Origin: Oscillospiraceae bacterium
GTDB taxonomy: Bacteria > Bacillota > Clostridia > Oscillospirales > CAG-272
Reading direction: 5' to 3'
Length of the DNA: 64,000 bases
NCBI GenBank assembly: GCA_015063485.1
Contig: SVUA01000004.1
Location: 1 to 64,000, forward strand
The notes below the pieces were generated by a model. That model did no database searches. It worked only from the letters and a program-made list of their open reading frames with translations, and was not told where the DNA came from. Made by a program: the position numbers and the translations under genes. The number at the start of each line of letters is the position of its first letter. Positions within the stretch are counted from its first letter, which is position 1. This document shows positions 35,398 through 43,164 of this stretch, piece by piece.

Positions 35398-35500
35398 CTT
35401 ACTTTTCTTCTTTTTCAAAAGAAGAAAAGTAAGCAAAAGAAGAAAACAAAACATGGGTTATTTATAATAACCGTTTGTAAAAATTAAATTTATTTATTAC
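35398..35500 (+). repeat. gene-end palindrome block, copy C
   Basis: CTTACTTTTCTTC and GAAGAAAAGTAAG (35398-35433) form a perfect palindrome ten bases after the FkbM stop. It is followed by AAGAAAACAAAACATGGG and a GGTTAT/ATAACC hairpin, as after dapB. It joins element copy C at 35501. Confidence 0.7.
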
Positions 35501-35704
35501 GGACAGTCGAGGTAGCGAAGCGACGACACGGTGGTGAATAACATCACAGTGTGATGTTAGAGCCGTGGCGTGACCGAACCGCAGTAGACCGCCTGTCCCT
35601 ACAAGGTATGGAAAAAATCGTTTGTATATCCCTCTCGCCGTAAGGCGACGAAAAAACGTTCAATTTTCATTTAACTTTGTAGGGACAGGCGTCCTCGACT
35701 GTCC
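35501..35704 (+). repeat. palindromic element copy C (GGACAG type) with insertion
   Basis: Same ends and centre as copy A, but about 77 bases are inserted in the left arm after GGACAGTCGAGG. The insert carries ACATCACAGTGTGATGT, itself a palindrome, and ends in GAACCGCAGTAGACC. The central CTCGCC-GTAA-GGCGA hairpin is at 35634-35647. The insert end also occurs in the remnant at 61719. Confidence 0.88.
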
Positions 35705-35732
35705 GTTTCATTAAATTAAAATAAAAACAAAA

Positions 35733-35756
35733 GGCATAGGATCTTGCCCCTATGCC
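35733..35756 (-). terminator. terminator of rpsU
   Basis: GGCATAGG and CCTATGCC pair; on the minus strand TTTTGTTTTTA follows. It lies about 20 bases after the rpsU stop. Confidence 0.85.
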
Positions 35757-35774
35757 ATTGTTTTCAATTAAGAA

Positions 35775-35951
35775 TTATTTGTACTTTCTCTTACGAGCAG
35801 CTTCTGACTTTTTCTTGCGCTTTACGCTGGGCTTCTCATAGTGTTCTCTCTTGCGAAGCTCGGTAAGGACGCCCGAACGAGCCATTGCACGCTTAAAGCG
35901 ACGAAGTGCGCTATCCAAGGATTCGCCTTCTTTGACTTTAATTTCTGCCAT
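35775..35951 (-). CDS. rpsU: 30S ribosomal protein S21
   Basis: A 58-residue S21 protein from the ATG at 35951: [20 protein letters not shown] is the family start, followed by a basic tail of Lys and Arg ([17 protein letters not shown]). It binds the 3' end region of 16S rRNA during initiation. The longer open frame to 36017 runs through the ribosome binding site and the promoter -10 box and is not used. It is monocistronic with its own promoter and terminator. Confidence 0.96.
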   Translation of the reverse strand: MAEIKVKEGESLDSALRRFKRAMARSGVLTELRKREHYEKPSVKRKKKSEAARKRKYK

Positions 35952-36008
35952 TTTCTGTTTCACTCCCTCCGCAAATTGCCAGAGACAATTAAAATCATAA
36001 CAAAAGAT

Positions 36009-36037
36009 ATTATACACTATTTTAATTTATTTGTCAA
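36009..36037 (-). promoter_or_regulatory. promoter of rpsU
   Basis: TTGACA (36037-36032) and TATAAT (36014-36009) with a 17-bp spacer, minus strand, in the short gap after leuS. Confidence 0.85.
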
Positions 36038-36087
36038 GTGTATTTTTTATATATTTGTTATTTTTTGATATCGTTTATAAAAATTTC

Positions 36088-38523
36088 TTATCTGACTACG
36101 ATATTTACTATCTTATTGGGTACGGAAATTTCCTTTACTATCGTCTTACCTTCAATGAGAGTAGCTATATTTTCGTCTGCCTTTGCCATAGCGATAGCCT
36201 CCGCTGCGGGAAGGTCTACGGGCGCGTTTATCTTGCCCTTGAGCTTTCCGTTTATCTGTACGACTATCTCGACGGTATCGTCTGCGGTCTTTGCTTCGTC
36301 GTACTCAGGCCACGGCTCAAACGCAATAGTGTTATCGTGTCCGAGTATCTCCCAAAGCTCTTCTCCGATATGAGGACAGATACAAGAGAGCATCTTCACA
36401 AGCCCCTCGGCATAAGCCTTCGGGCACTTGCCCTCTTTATATACCGCGTTTACGAATATCATCATCTGCGATATAGCCGTATTGAACGCAAGCTTTTCAA
36501 AGTCCTCGGTTATCTTCTTTACGCTCTTGTGGTAAACCTTTTCAAGAGCCTTTACCTCTCCGTCGACCAAGTTTTCGGGCTCGGTAAGGAACGACCATAC
36601 GCGGTTTAAGAACTTTCTCGCGCCCTCAACGCCCTGATTGCTCCAAGGCTTCGAGACCTCAAGCGGACCCATGAACATCTCGTAAAGACGGAGCGTATCC
36701 GCGCCAAAGTCTCTTACGACGTCACTCGGATTTACAACGAATTCGGGGTATCTCTTACCCATCTTTATACCGTTAGAGCCAAGTATCATTCCTTGGTGAA
36801 CGAGCTTCTTGAAGGGCTCTTTGGTGGGAGCGAGTCCCTTATTATAAAGGTATCTGTTCCAGATTCTCGAATACATAAGGTGACCGACTGCGTGTTCGGG
36901 TCCGCCTATGTAAAGGTCAACGGGCATCCAGTGCTTGAGAAGCTCCGCATTTGCAAATTCCTTATCGTTGTTCGGGTCTATATAACGCAAGAAGTACCAG
37001 CTTGAACCCGCAGAACCGGGCATTGTAGATGTTTCTCTCGTTCCCTTTACTCCGTTTTTATCGTATGCCTTCCATTCGGTTGCGTTTTCAAGCGGAGCTT
37101 TTCCGTTTACTCCGCGATAGTTTTCAAGCTCGGGAAGTACGAGCGGAAGCTCCTCGTCGTCAAGAACGTGGATAGCTCCGTCCTCTGTGTGAACTACGGG
37201 AACAGGCTCGCCCCAATATCTCTGTCTTGCGAATATCCACTCTCTGAAGTGGTAGTTGACAGTTCTCTTCGCAACGCCCATCTTCTCAAGCTTTGAGGTG
37301 ATAGCCTCCTTTGCCTCCTCAACGGTAAGTCCCGTAAATTCCTCGGAATTTACAAGAACGTAACCCTTGCCGAGATATTCTCCCTTTTCAAATGCCTTTT
37401 CAGATACGTCGACGTGTCCGAGCTTTTCAGTTCCGTCGATTACCTGAAGCATATCTATGTTGTGCGCGATAGCGTACTCAAAGTCACGCTGGTCGTGAGA
37501 GGGCACTGCCATAACAGCTCCCGTACCGTAATTTGCGAGTACGAAGTCACCGATAAACATTCTGACCTCTCTGCCGTTTACGGGGTTTATACAGGAAACG
37601 CCCTTGAGCTCACAGCCTGACTTGGTCTTGTTGAGCTCGGTCCTGTCCATATCGTTCTTCTTGAGAGTCTCCGCGATATACGCCTCGACCTCTTCCTTGT
37701 TCTCGATGCGGGGCATGAGCTTTTTAACTATCTCGCCGTCGGGAGCAAGGACCATAAAGGTGATACCGTATATCGTTTCGATACAGGTAGTAAATATAGA
37801 AAACTCTCCTCCGCCAACGATATCGAACTTGACCTCAACACCCGTCGACTTGCCTATCCAGTTCTTCTGCATGAGCTTTGTGGACTCGGGCCAATCTACC
37901 TCGTCAAGTCCCTCAAGCAAGGACTCCGCAAACGCGGGCTGGTCGATGACCCACTGCTTCATGTTCTTTCTGATAACGGGATAGCCGCCGCGCTCACTCT
38001 TACCGTCGATGACCTCGTCGTTAGAGAGGACCGTTCCAAGCTCCTCGCACCAGTTTACAGGCATATCAACGTACTGCGCATAGCCGTCAAGATAAAGCTG
38101 CTTGAATATCCACTGCGTCCACTTATAATAATCGGGGTCGCTCGTTGCTATCATCTTGCTCCAGTCGTAATCAAAGCCAAGCTCTGTAAGCTGCTTTGAG
38201 AAGGTCTTTATGTTTTCTTGGGTAAAGCCGTTGGGGTGGTTGCCCGTGGTTACGGCATACTGCTCCGCGGGAAGTCCGAAGGAGTCGTATCCCATGGGGT
38301 GCAGAACGTTGTAGCCCTGCATTCTCTTCATTCTCGAAACTATATCGGTCGCCGTATAGCCCTCTGGGTGACCCGCGTGAAGTCCAACTCCCGACGGATA
38401 CGGGAACATATCAAGCACGTAATATTTGGGCTTTGAAAAATCCCAAACGTCCGTCTTGAAGGTCTCGTTCGCCTTCCAATATTCCTGCCATTTTTTCTCA
38501 ACTGCTATATGGTCGTATTTCAT
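36088..38523 (-). CDS. leuS: leucyl-tRNA synthetase
   Basis: LeuRS charges tRNA-Leu. The class I HIGH motif appears as HAGH (residues 49-52 in PYPSGVGLHAGHPEGYT), the editing domain lies in the middle, and WFARQRYWGEP-type block reads IFARQRYWGEP. The second class I motif, normally KMSKS, reads KMGKR at 587-591 in NGIKMGKRYPEFVVNP. This keeps the first lysine, methionine and second lysine. The 811-residue length is typical for Firmicutes. It lies 20 bases after rsfS; no T-box fits in that gap. Confidence 0.96.
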   Translation of the reverse strand: MKYDHIAVEKKWQEYWKANETFKTDVWDFSKPKYYVLDMFPYPSGVGLHAGHPEGYTATDIVSRMKRMQGYNVLHPMGYDSFGLPAEQYAVTTGNHPNGFTQENIKTFSKQLTELGFDYDWSKMIATSDPDYYKWTQWIFKQLYLDGYAQYVDMPVNWCEELGTVLSNDEVIDGKSERGGYPVIRKNMKQWVIDQPAFAESLLEGLDEVDWPESTKLMQKNWIGKSTGVEVKFDIVGGGEFSIFTTCIETIYGITFMVLAPDGEIVKKLMPRIENKEEVEAYIAETLKKNDMDRTELNKTKSGCELKGVSCINPVNGREVRMFIGDFVLANYGTGAVMAVPSHDQRDFEYAIAHNIDMLQVIDGTEKLGHVDVSEKAFEKGEYLGKGYVLVNSEEFTGLTVEEAKEAITSKLEKMGVAKRTVNYHFREWIFARQRYWGEPVPVVHTEDGAIHVLDDEELPLVLPELENYRGVNGKAPLENATEWKAYDKNGVKGTRETSTMPGSAGSSWYFLRYIDPNNDKEFANAELLKHWMPVDLYIGGPEHAVGHLMYSRIWNRYLYNKGLAPTKEPFKKLVHQGMILGSNGIKMGKRYPEFVVNPSDVVRDFGADTLRLYEMFMGPLEVSKPWSNQGVEGARKFLNRVWSFLTEPENLVDGEVKALEKVYHKSVKKITEDFEKLAFNTAISQMMIFVNAVYKEGKCPKAYAEGLVKMLSCICPHIGEELWEILGHDNTIAFEPWPEYDEAKTADDTVEIVVQINGKLKGKINAPVDLPAAEAIAMAKADENIATLIEGKTIVKEISVPNKIVNIVVR

Positions 38524-38542
38524 TTTTCTTCTCCTTTAGTCT

Positions 38543-38914
38543 TTATCGATCGCAGTAAAGCTTGTCCAAATTATAAAACTCACGAGCCTCGCGGCTGAAT
38601 ACGTGAACGATAACGTGGCTGTAATCTACGATAAGCCAAGAGTTATTGTCTCTGCCCTCAACTCCGTAAGGCACGACACCTCTTTGCTCCATCTTGTACT
38701 CTACCTCTCCCGCAAGAGCCTTTACCTGTGTGCTTGAATTACCCGTACAGATAACGAAATACTCCGCGATAACGGTCTTATCCGCAACGTGAACTACCTT
38801 TATATCGTGTCCTTTTTTAGAATCAAGGACCTCGGCTATCGCTTCCGCAAGAGTTTTTGCATCAGCACCCTCCAAGGATACAAGCGACTCGCTCTTAATT
38901 TCTAACTGATCCAT
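38543..38914 (-). CDS. rsfS: ribosomal silencing factor RsfS
   Basis: RsfS binds protein L14 on the 50S subunit and blocks joining to the 30S subunit when nutrients are low. The 123-residue protein shows AEYFVICTGNSSTQVKALA and the WLIVDYSHVIVHVFSREAREFY block that defines the family. It lies directly before leuS and after an LCP gene. It has a promoter of its own at 38949, so rsfS-leuS can be expressed apart from the upstream cluster. Confidence 0.96.
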   Translation of the reverse strand: MDQLEIKSESLVSLEGADAKTLAEAIAEVLDSKKGHDIKVVHVADKTVIAEYFVICTGNSSTQVKALAGEVEYKMEQRGVVPYGVEGRDNNSWLIVDYSHVIVHVFSREAREFYNLDKLYCDR

Positions 38915-38948
38915 TTTTTAATATACCTTTCTTTAAGCTATCCTTAAT

Positions 38949-38977
38949 ATTTTAATGCAAAAATTCCGATTTGTCAA
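38949..38977 (-). promoter_or_regulatory. promoter of rsfS-leuS
   Basis: TTGACA (38977-38972) and TAAAAT (38954-38949), spacer 17 bp, minus strand, just after the LCP gene stop. Confidence 0.75.
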
Positions 38978-38983
38978 TACAAA

Positions 38984-40024
38984 TCAGTCATGTTTATCGA
39001 TTATTATTCCATTTTCGCTTATTGTCGATGCCGTATATAACTTATACGGCGCATAATTTTCGTAAATTTCTTTAAAGCTCTCGTATTTTTCGTTTTTAAA
39101 TACTCCGTTTTTATCGAACTCTCGGTCAGAAGCTCCGAAATACGCAGAAAGTATTTCACGTGTGGCAGGCGCGGACAAGGAATAATACGAAGCTCCGCTC
39201 TTCTCTGCAACTGCCTCGTCTCCCGGAAGCGTTACGAGTACGATATTTTCCTCGGATATCTCCGAAACTATATTTGCAAGTGAAAGCGACTGCACAAGAG
39301 TAACGTTAGTTTCTACCTTTGGAAGTATAGCTGAAGCAAGACGCGCAAGGTCGATAGCGCCAAGTGCCTTTACTTTTCTTCCCATAGCCGCCAAAAACAC
39401 CTTTTGAGCATCCATTCGCCCAATATCCCCGCGCACGTAACCCGAACGGTAACGCAAAAAATGCAAAGCGGTCTTGCCGTCAAGCTTCTGCTTTCCAGCG
39501 GGAATATTTATCGAAAGGCTCTGCTCGGGGTCGTTATACACAAGAGGCTCGTCAAGCTCTATCTCAACACCGCCCACAGCGTCGACGATATAAGGCAAAG
39601 CGTCCATATCAATAGAAACGTAGCCGTCTATATCTATCCCGAACGACTCGGACAAAAAGGAGCAAAGCGCCTCCTCTCCGCCAAGCGCGGCTGCCGCGCC
39701 GTTTATCTTTTTATAAGAATTTTCGGTGTATTCCGCGTAAGTGTCGCGGGGTATCTGCAAGACCGTCGCGCGTTTATTCATTGACTCTACGCGAACGAGC
39801 ATAAGCGCGTCGGAAAGCCCCGCCGCCGAATCTTTGCCTAAAACGAGAAGAGTGAACGGCTTAGCGTAAGCCCTCTCGGACGTGTCGTTGTTTACGGAAA
39901 TGAGCTTTCCCTCTTCCCCGTCATCTTTGCGCCCTGCCGACACCGCAAGTGTAACGATAGCGATGGTCAGCAAAATCACACCAACAAATATAAGCGTTAT
40001 TTTAAATGCGTTTTTCTTTAACAT
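38984..40024 (-). CDS. LytR-CpsA-Psr (LCP) family protein
   Basis: LCP proteins transfer wall teichoic acid or capsule chains to peptidoglycan outside the membrane. A single N-terminal membrane helix (about residues 8-29) precedes the LCP domain, with LLVLGKDSAAGLSDALMLVRV, the arginine-rich RATVLQIPRDTYAEY, YVSIDMDALPYIVDAVGGVEIELDEPL and LHFLRYRSGYVRGDIGRMDAQKVFLAA, all core motifs. The C-terminal 80 residues are less conserved. It lies between yqeK and rsfS, the same order as in many Clostridia. Confidence 0.93.
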   Translation of the reverse strand: MLKKNAFKITLIFVGVILLTIAIVTLAVSAGRKDDGEEGKLISVNNDTSERAYAKPFTLLVLGKDSAAGLSDALMLVRVESMNKRATVLQIPRDTYAEYTENSYKKINGAAAALGGEEALCSFLSESFGIDIDGYVSIDMDALPYIVDAVGGVEIELDEPLVYNDPEQSLSINIPAGKQKLDGKTALHFLRYRSGYVRGDIGRMDAQKVFLAAMGRKVKALGAIDLARLASAILPKVETNVTLVQSLSLANIVSEISEENIVLVTLPGDEAVAEKSGASYYSLSAPATREILSAYFGASDREFDKNGVFKNEKYESFKEIYENYAPYKLYTASTISENGIIIDKHD

Positions 40025-40085
40025 TTTCTTCTCCGAAATAAATATTCATATTAAAAAATATGTATTCGGAAAAGTCTCTCTTTAT

Positions 40086-40733
40086 TTAAAAAGAACTGCC
40101 GTTAAGTAAGCATATAAGCTCGTTTCTCGCGTTCATACTGTCGACGCTTACGGGCGCGCCATCGGAGAGAAGTCCGCGTATCGTCATATCAAACGACAAT
40201 ATCAAGGTCTTTCTCAAATGCAAAAGTCTTTCGCTCTCGCTCATTTTTTCTGGCTCTGCGTCAAAAAAGTAATTTCGAAGCTTCACGCAATCGTCAAAAG
40301 TACGCGACATATCTATATAATCGGCAAGGTAGACGAGCTGTTCGCAAAGTGTCATTCCCTCTCGTCCCGTGGTGTGCCAACGCACAGAGGATACGACCTC
40401 GCCGACGTCAAATTCGGGATATTTATCGGGTATCAATGCCGCAGCGGTACGCGCGTGAAAGGTTTTCGGCGCGTTTAAGTCGCAATCGGTAACGGTGAGT
40501 CCATACTCGGCGCAAAGCTTTATCTGCAACGTCGTCGAATATTCCTTTGTTATATCGTGCAAAAGAGCCGCCGCGCGAAGCTCAAGACTCTTTTCGGGCG
40601 CGTAAAGTTTAGAAAGCCGCGCAACCATTTTCTCGACCTCTGCCGTATGGCGAAAGCGTTTTTCGGACATTCCGCTCGATACGCTCTCTCGCAAGGAATC
40701 GAGCATAGCTTCAGTTATAGCAGTCTCTTTCAT
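40086..40733 (-). CDS. yqeK: YqeK family HD phosphohydrolase
   Basis: YqeK enzymes hydrolyse diadenosine tetraphosphate symmetrically to two ADP. The metal-binding motifs are RFRHTAEVE (first histidine), AALLHDITKEY (HD pair) and HARTAAALIP, with WHTTGREGMT further on. The 215-residue length is slightly above the family average. Its ATG overlaps the nadD stop by one base (TAATG), and nadD-yqeK-rsfS is a conserved cluster in Firmicutes, linking NAD synthesis and alarmone turnover. Confidence 0.94.
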   Translation of the reverse strand: MKETAITEAMLDSLRESVSSGMSEKRFRHTAEVEKMVARLSKLYAPEKSLELRAAALLHDITKEYSTTLQIKLCAEYGLTVTDCDLNAPKTFHARTAAALIPDKYPEFDVGEVVSSVRWHTTGREGMTLCEQLVYLADYIDMSRTFDDCVKLRNYFFDAEPEKMSESERLLHLRKTLILSFDMTIRGLLSDGAPVSVDSMNARNELICLLNGSSF

Positions 40734-41359
40734 TATTTATAAAGTCCTCTCTCAAGGATAAAATCAGCTACCTTTTTGGGAACGAGATGTGAAATATCTT
40801 TTCCGTCCTTTATAGCCGCGCGTATCTCGGTAGAAGAAACGACGAATGGCTCGGTAACGACTCTGCGAATCATCACACCGTACTTTTCATAGTATTCCGT
40901 AATTTTCGAAACGATACGATTGGTAATAAGAGGGTCTTTTTCCCGTCTTACGTAAACGGGATAGCACATCTTAAAAAGGTCCTCGGAACGATACCATTTA
41001 TCAAAGGTCAGTACCATATCCGTGCCTAAAAGAAGGAAGAGTCGCGTATCGGGCCTCATAAGCTCCTTTACGGTATCGTAAGTGTAGCTTTTTCCGCCGC
41101 GCTTTATCTCAACATCGGAAATGACGACTCCGTCAACGCCCTCAAAGGCAAGTTCGCACATCTTAAGGCGCAAAAGCGGATCGTCCGCCGCATCTATCTG
41201 CTTATGCGGCGGAAGATACGACGGTATTATAAAGAGATAGTCGAGCTTCATCTGCTCCATAAAAGCCTTTGCCGCCTCGACGTGACCGTTGTGGATAGGC
41301 GCAAACGTTCCGCCGTATATACCGACTCTTAGCATATCGTATGGATTCATTTCACTCAT
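40733..41359 (-). CDS. nadD: nicotinate-nucleotide adenylyltransferase NadD
   Basis: NadD adenylates nicotinate mononucleotide in NAD synthesis. The nucleotidyltransferase signature GGTFAPIHNGHVEAA lies near the N-terminus (with alanine at the position that is aspartate or asparagine in most relatives) and SSTEIR is present near the C-terminus. The start at 41359 overlaps the yhbY stop as ATGA; two further in-frame ATGs lie within the next 25 bases, so the exact start is uncertain. Confidence 0.94.
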   Translation of the reverse strand: MSEMNPYDMLRVGIYGGTFAPIHNGHVEAAKAFMEQMKLDYLFIIPSYLPPHKQIDAADDPLLRLKMCELAFEGVDGVVISDVEIKRGGKSYTYDTVKELMRPDTRLFLLLGTDMVLTFDKWYRSEDLFKMCYPVYVRREKDPLITNRIVSKITEYYEKYGVMIRRVVTEPFVVSSTEIRAAIKDGKDISHLVPKKVADFILERGLYK

Positions 41360-41643
41360 AGCTCTATTCTCTTATTATTGACAGATTCTCTGTAAAGTAT
41401 TATTTTTCTTCCGACTACTCCGACAACGTCGGAATCGGTAAGCGCGGCAAGCTCGTTTGCCGCTTCTTTTGGCATATATTCGCAGTTTTCAAGCACGGAA
41501 AGCTTTATAAGCTCGCGTGCCTCAAGCGCGTCGGACACGGTCTTTGCCATGTTTTCTCCGATACCGCCCTTTCCTATCTGCATGATAGCCTTTTCCTGAT
41601 TCGCAAGTCCGCGCAAATACGCGCGTTGTTTTGAAGTAAGCAT
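41356..41643 (-). CDS. yhbY: YhbY family RNA-binding protein (CRM domain)
   Basis: A 95-residue CRM-domain protein associated with pre-50S ribosomal particles. MLTSKQRAYLRGLANQEKAI and the GKGGIGENM loop (GxxG type) followed by ELIKLSVLEN are the family hallmarks. It is translationally linked to nadD (ATGA overlap) and lies one base after rdgB, forming a tight block rdgB-yhbY-nadD-yqeK. Confidence 0.95.
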   Translation of the reverse strand: MLTSKQRAYLRGLANQEKAIMQIGKGGIGENMAKTVSDALEARELIKLSVLENCEYMPKEAANELAALTDSDVVGVVGRKIILYRESVNNKRIEL

Positions 41644-41644
41644 T

Positions 41645-42247
41645 TTATTTCTCGCTTTCGGATATAAGTTCTTTTAATTTTTTTGCAAAAAGCTCTATGG
41701 CTTTTCCTCTGTGGGATACCGCGTTCTTTTCCTCTGCTGTAAGCGCGGCGAAGCTCTTTTTTGCTTCGAGTGAATAGAACAGCGGGTCGTATCCAAAGCC
41801 GCCGTTTCCGTCGGGCGTATGCAGTATTTCTCCCGCCGCCGTTCCGCGAACGCAGAATTCCTCACCGCTTGGCATAACACAAGCGATAGCGCAGACGAAT
41901 TCGCCGTATCTGTCGCTCTTTCCCTCAAGCTCCGAGAGAAGCTTTGCGTTATTTGCCGCATCGTTTCCGTGCTCTCCCGCAAAGCGCGCGGAATAAATAC
42001 CCGGCGCGCCGCCAAGCGCGCGTACGCTAAGCCCCGAATCGTCGCCGATGCTTATATATCCGCTCTTTGCTGCGGCTCTCGCCTTTATAAAGGCGTTCTC
42101 CTCAAAGGTCGTTCCGTTTTCCTCGATATCGCCGTAAATTCCTACGTCATCGAGCGAAAGCACCGATACGTCCTCAAGATATTTTGACAGAAGAGCCTCA
42201 AGCTCTCCTATCTTATGTCGGTTGCGTGAAGCAAGAACTATCTTCAT
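41645..42247 (-). CDS. rdgB: XTP/dITP diphosphatase (RdgB/HAM1)
   Basis: This pyrophosphatase removes deaminated purine nucleotides (XTP, dITP) before they enter DNA or RNA. The sequence starts MKIVLASRNRHKIGE (the usual SxNxxK), then TFEENAFIKARAAA, GDDSGLSVRALGGAPGIYSARFAG and GFGYDPLFY, all active-site blocks, and SHRGKA near the end. 200 residues is the usual size. Its start overlaps the ftsY stop by four bases. Confidence 0.97.
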   Translation of the reverse strand: MKIVLASRNRHKIGELEALLSKYLEDVSVLSLDDVGIYGDIEENGTTFEENAFIKARAAAKSGYISIGDDSGLSVRALGGAPGIYSARFAGEHGNDAANNAKLLSELEGKSDRYGEFVCAIACVMPSGEEFCVRGTAAGEILHTPDGNGGFGYDPLFYSLEAKKSFAALTAEEKNAVSHRGKAIELFAKKLKELISESEK

Positions 42248-43164
42248 TCCTCTTCTCCCTCCGAGAAGAAGGCTTCGATAAACTCGGAAGCCACGAATTC
42301 CTGCATATCGTCTATCTTTTCGCCGACACCGATAAATTTAACGGGAATTCCGAGCTCCTTCTTTATCGACAGAACGATACCGCCCTTTGCCGTGCCGTCC
42401 AGCTTATTGAGAACGAGACCCGTGATATTTGCCGCGTTACTGAATTCCTTCGCCTGCAAAATAGCGTTCTGTCCCGTCGTAGCGTCAAGTACGAGCAGAT
42501 TCTCTCTTGCCGCGTCGGGAAGCTCACGCTCTATAACTCTGTTTATCTTCGCAAGCTCGTTCATAAGATTCTTCTTATTGTGCAATCTTCCCGCCGTGTC
42601 TATGATAAGAACGTCCGCCTGCTTTCTCTTTGCGTAAGCGATAGCGTCGAATACGACGGCGGCGGGGTCGCTTCCCTCGTTCTGACGAACGAGCTCCGCT
42701 CCCGAGCGCTCACACCAAACGGCGACCTGTTCGATAGCTGCCGCACGGAAGGTATCCGCCGCCGCTACCACGACCTTTTTGCCCTTTCCGATAAGTCTGT
42801 TGGAAATTTTGCCGATAGACGTAGTCTTGCCCGCGCCATTTACTCCGATAACGAGAATTACCGAGGGGGTCGTGGAAAGCTCCAGCTCTCCGCCCTCTCC
42901 TATCATCTCTTCAAGTATCGATTTGAGGGCGTCGATGACCTGATCCTTTTCTTTAAGTCTGCCCTCTTTGACGTCGTCGCGCAAACGCTCCATTATCTCC
43001 TCGGTAGCATTAACGCCGATATCCGAGACTATAAGCAGTTCCTCAAGCTCGTCGAGCAGATCCTCGTCGACCTTAACGAAGGCTTTAAGCACCTCGTTTA
43101 CCTGTCCGAAGATCGCGTTTTTCGTCTTTGAAAGACCCGCCTTTAATTTATCCAAAAATGCCAT
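42244..43164 (-). CDS. ftsY: signal recognition particle receptor FtsY
   Basis: FtsY is the SRP receptor GTPase at the membrane. From the ATG at 43164 (MAFLDKLKAGLSK) the protein has 306 residues with a short N domain and no long acidic A domain, as usual in Gram-positives. The NG domain shows GVNGAGKTTSIGK, DTFRAAAIEQ, DTAGRLHNKKNLM, TTGQNA and KLDGTAKGG. The ribosome binding site AAGGAG lies before this start. The start overlaps the smc end by 17 bases; smc-ftsY is a classic pair. Confidence 0.97.
   Translation of the reverse strand: MAFLDKLKAGLSKTKNAIFGQVNEVLKAFVKVDEDLLDELEELLIVSDIGVNATEEIMERLRDDVKEGRLKEKDQVIDALKSILEEMIGEGGELELSTTPSVILVIGVNGAGKTTSIGKISNRLIGKGKKVVVAAADTFRAAAIEQVAVWCERSGAELVRQNEGSDPAAVVFDAIAYAKRKQADVLIIDTAGRLHNKKNLMNELAKINRVIERELPDAARENLLVLDATTGQNAILQAKEFSNAANITGLVLNKLDGTAKGGIVLSIKKELGIPVKFIGVGEKIDDMQEFVASEFIEAFFSEGEEE

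Noticed and set aside
38524-38542. T-box leader for leuS
   Set aside because: Only 19 bases separate rsfS and leuS, and nothing like a T-box is seen before rsfS.
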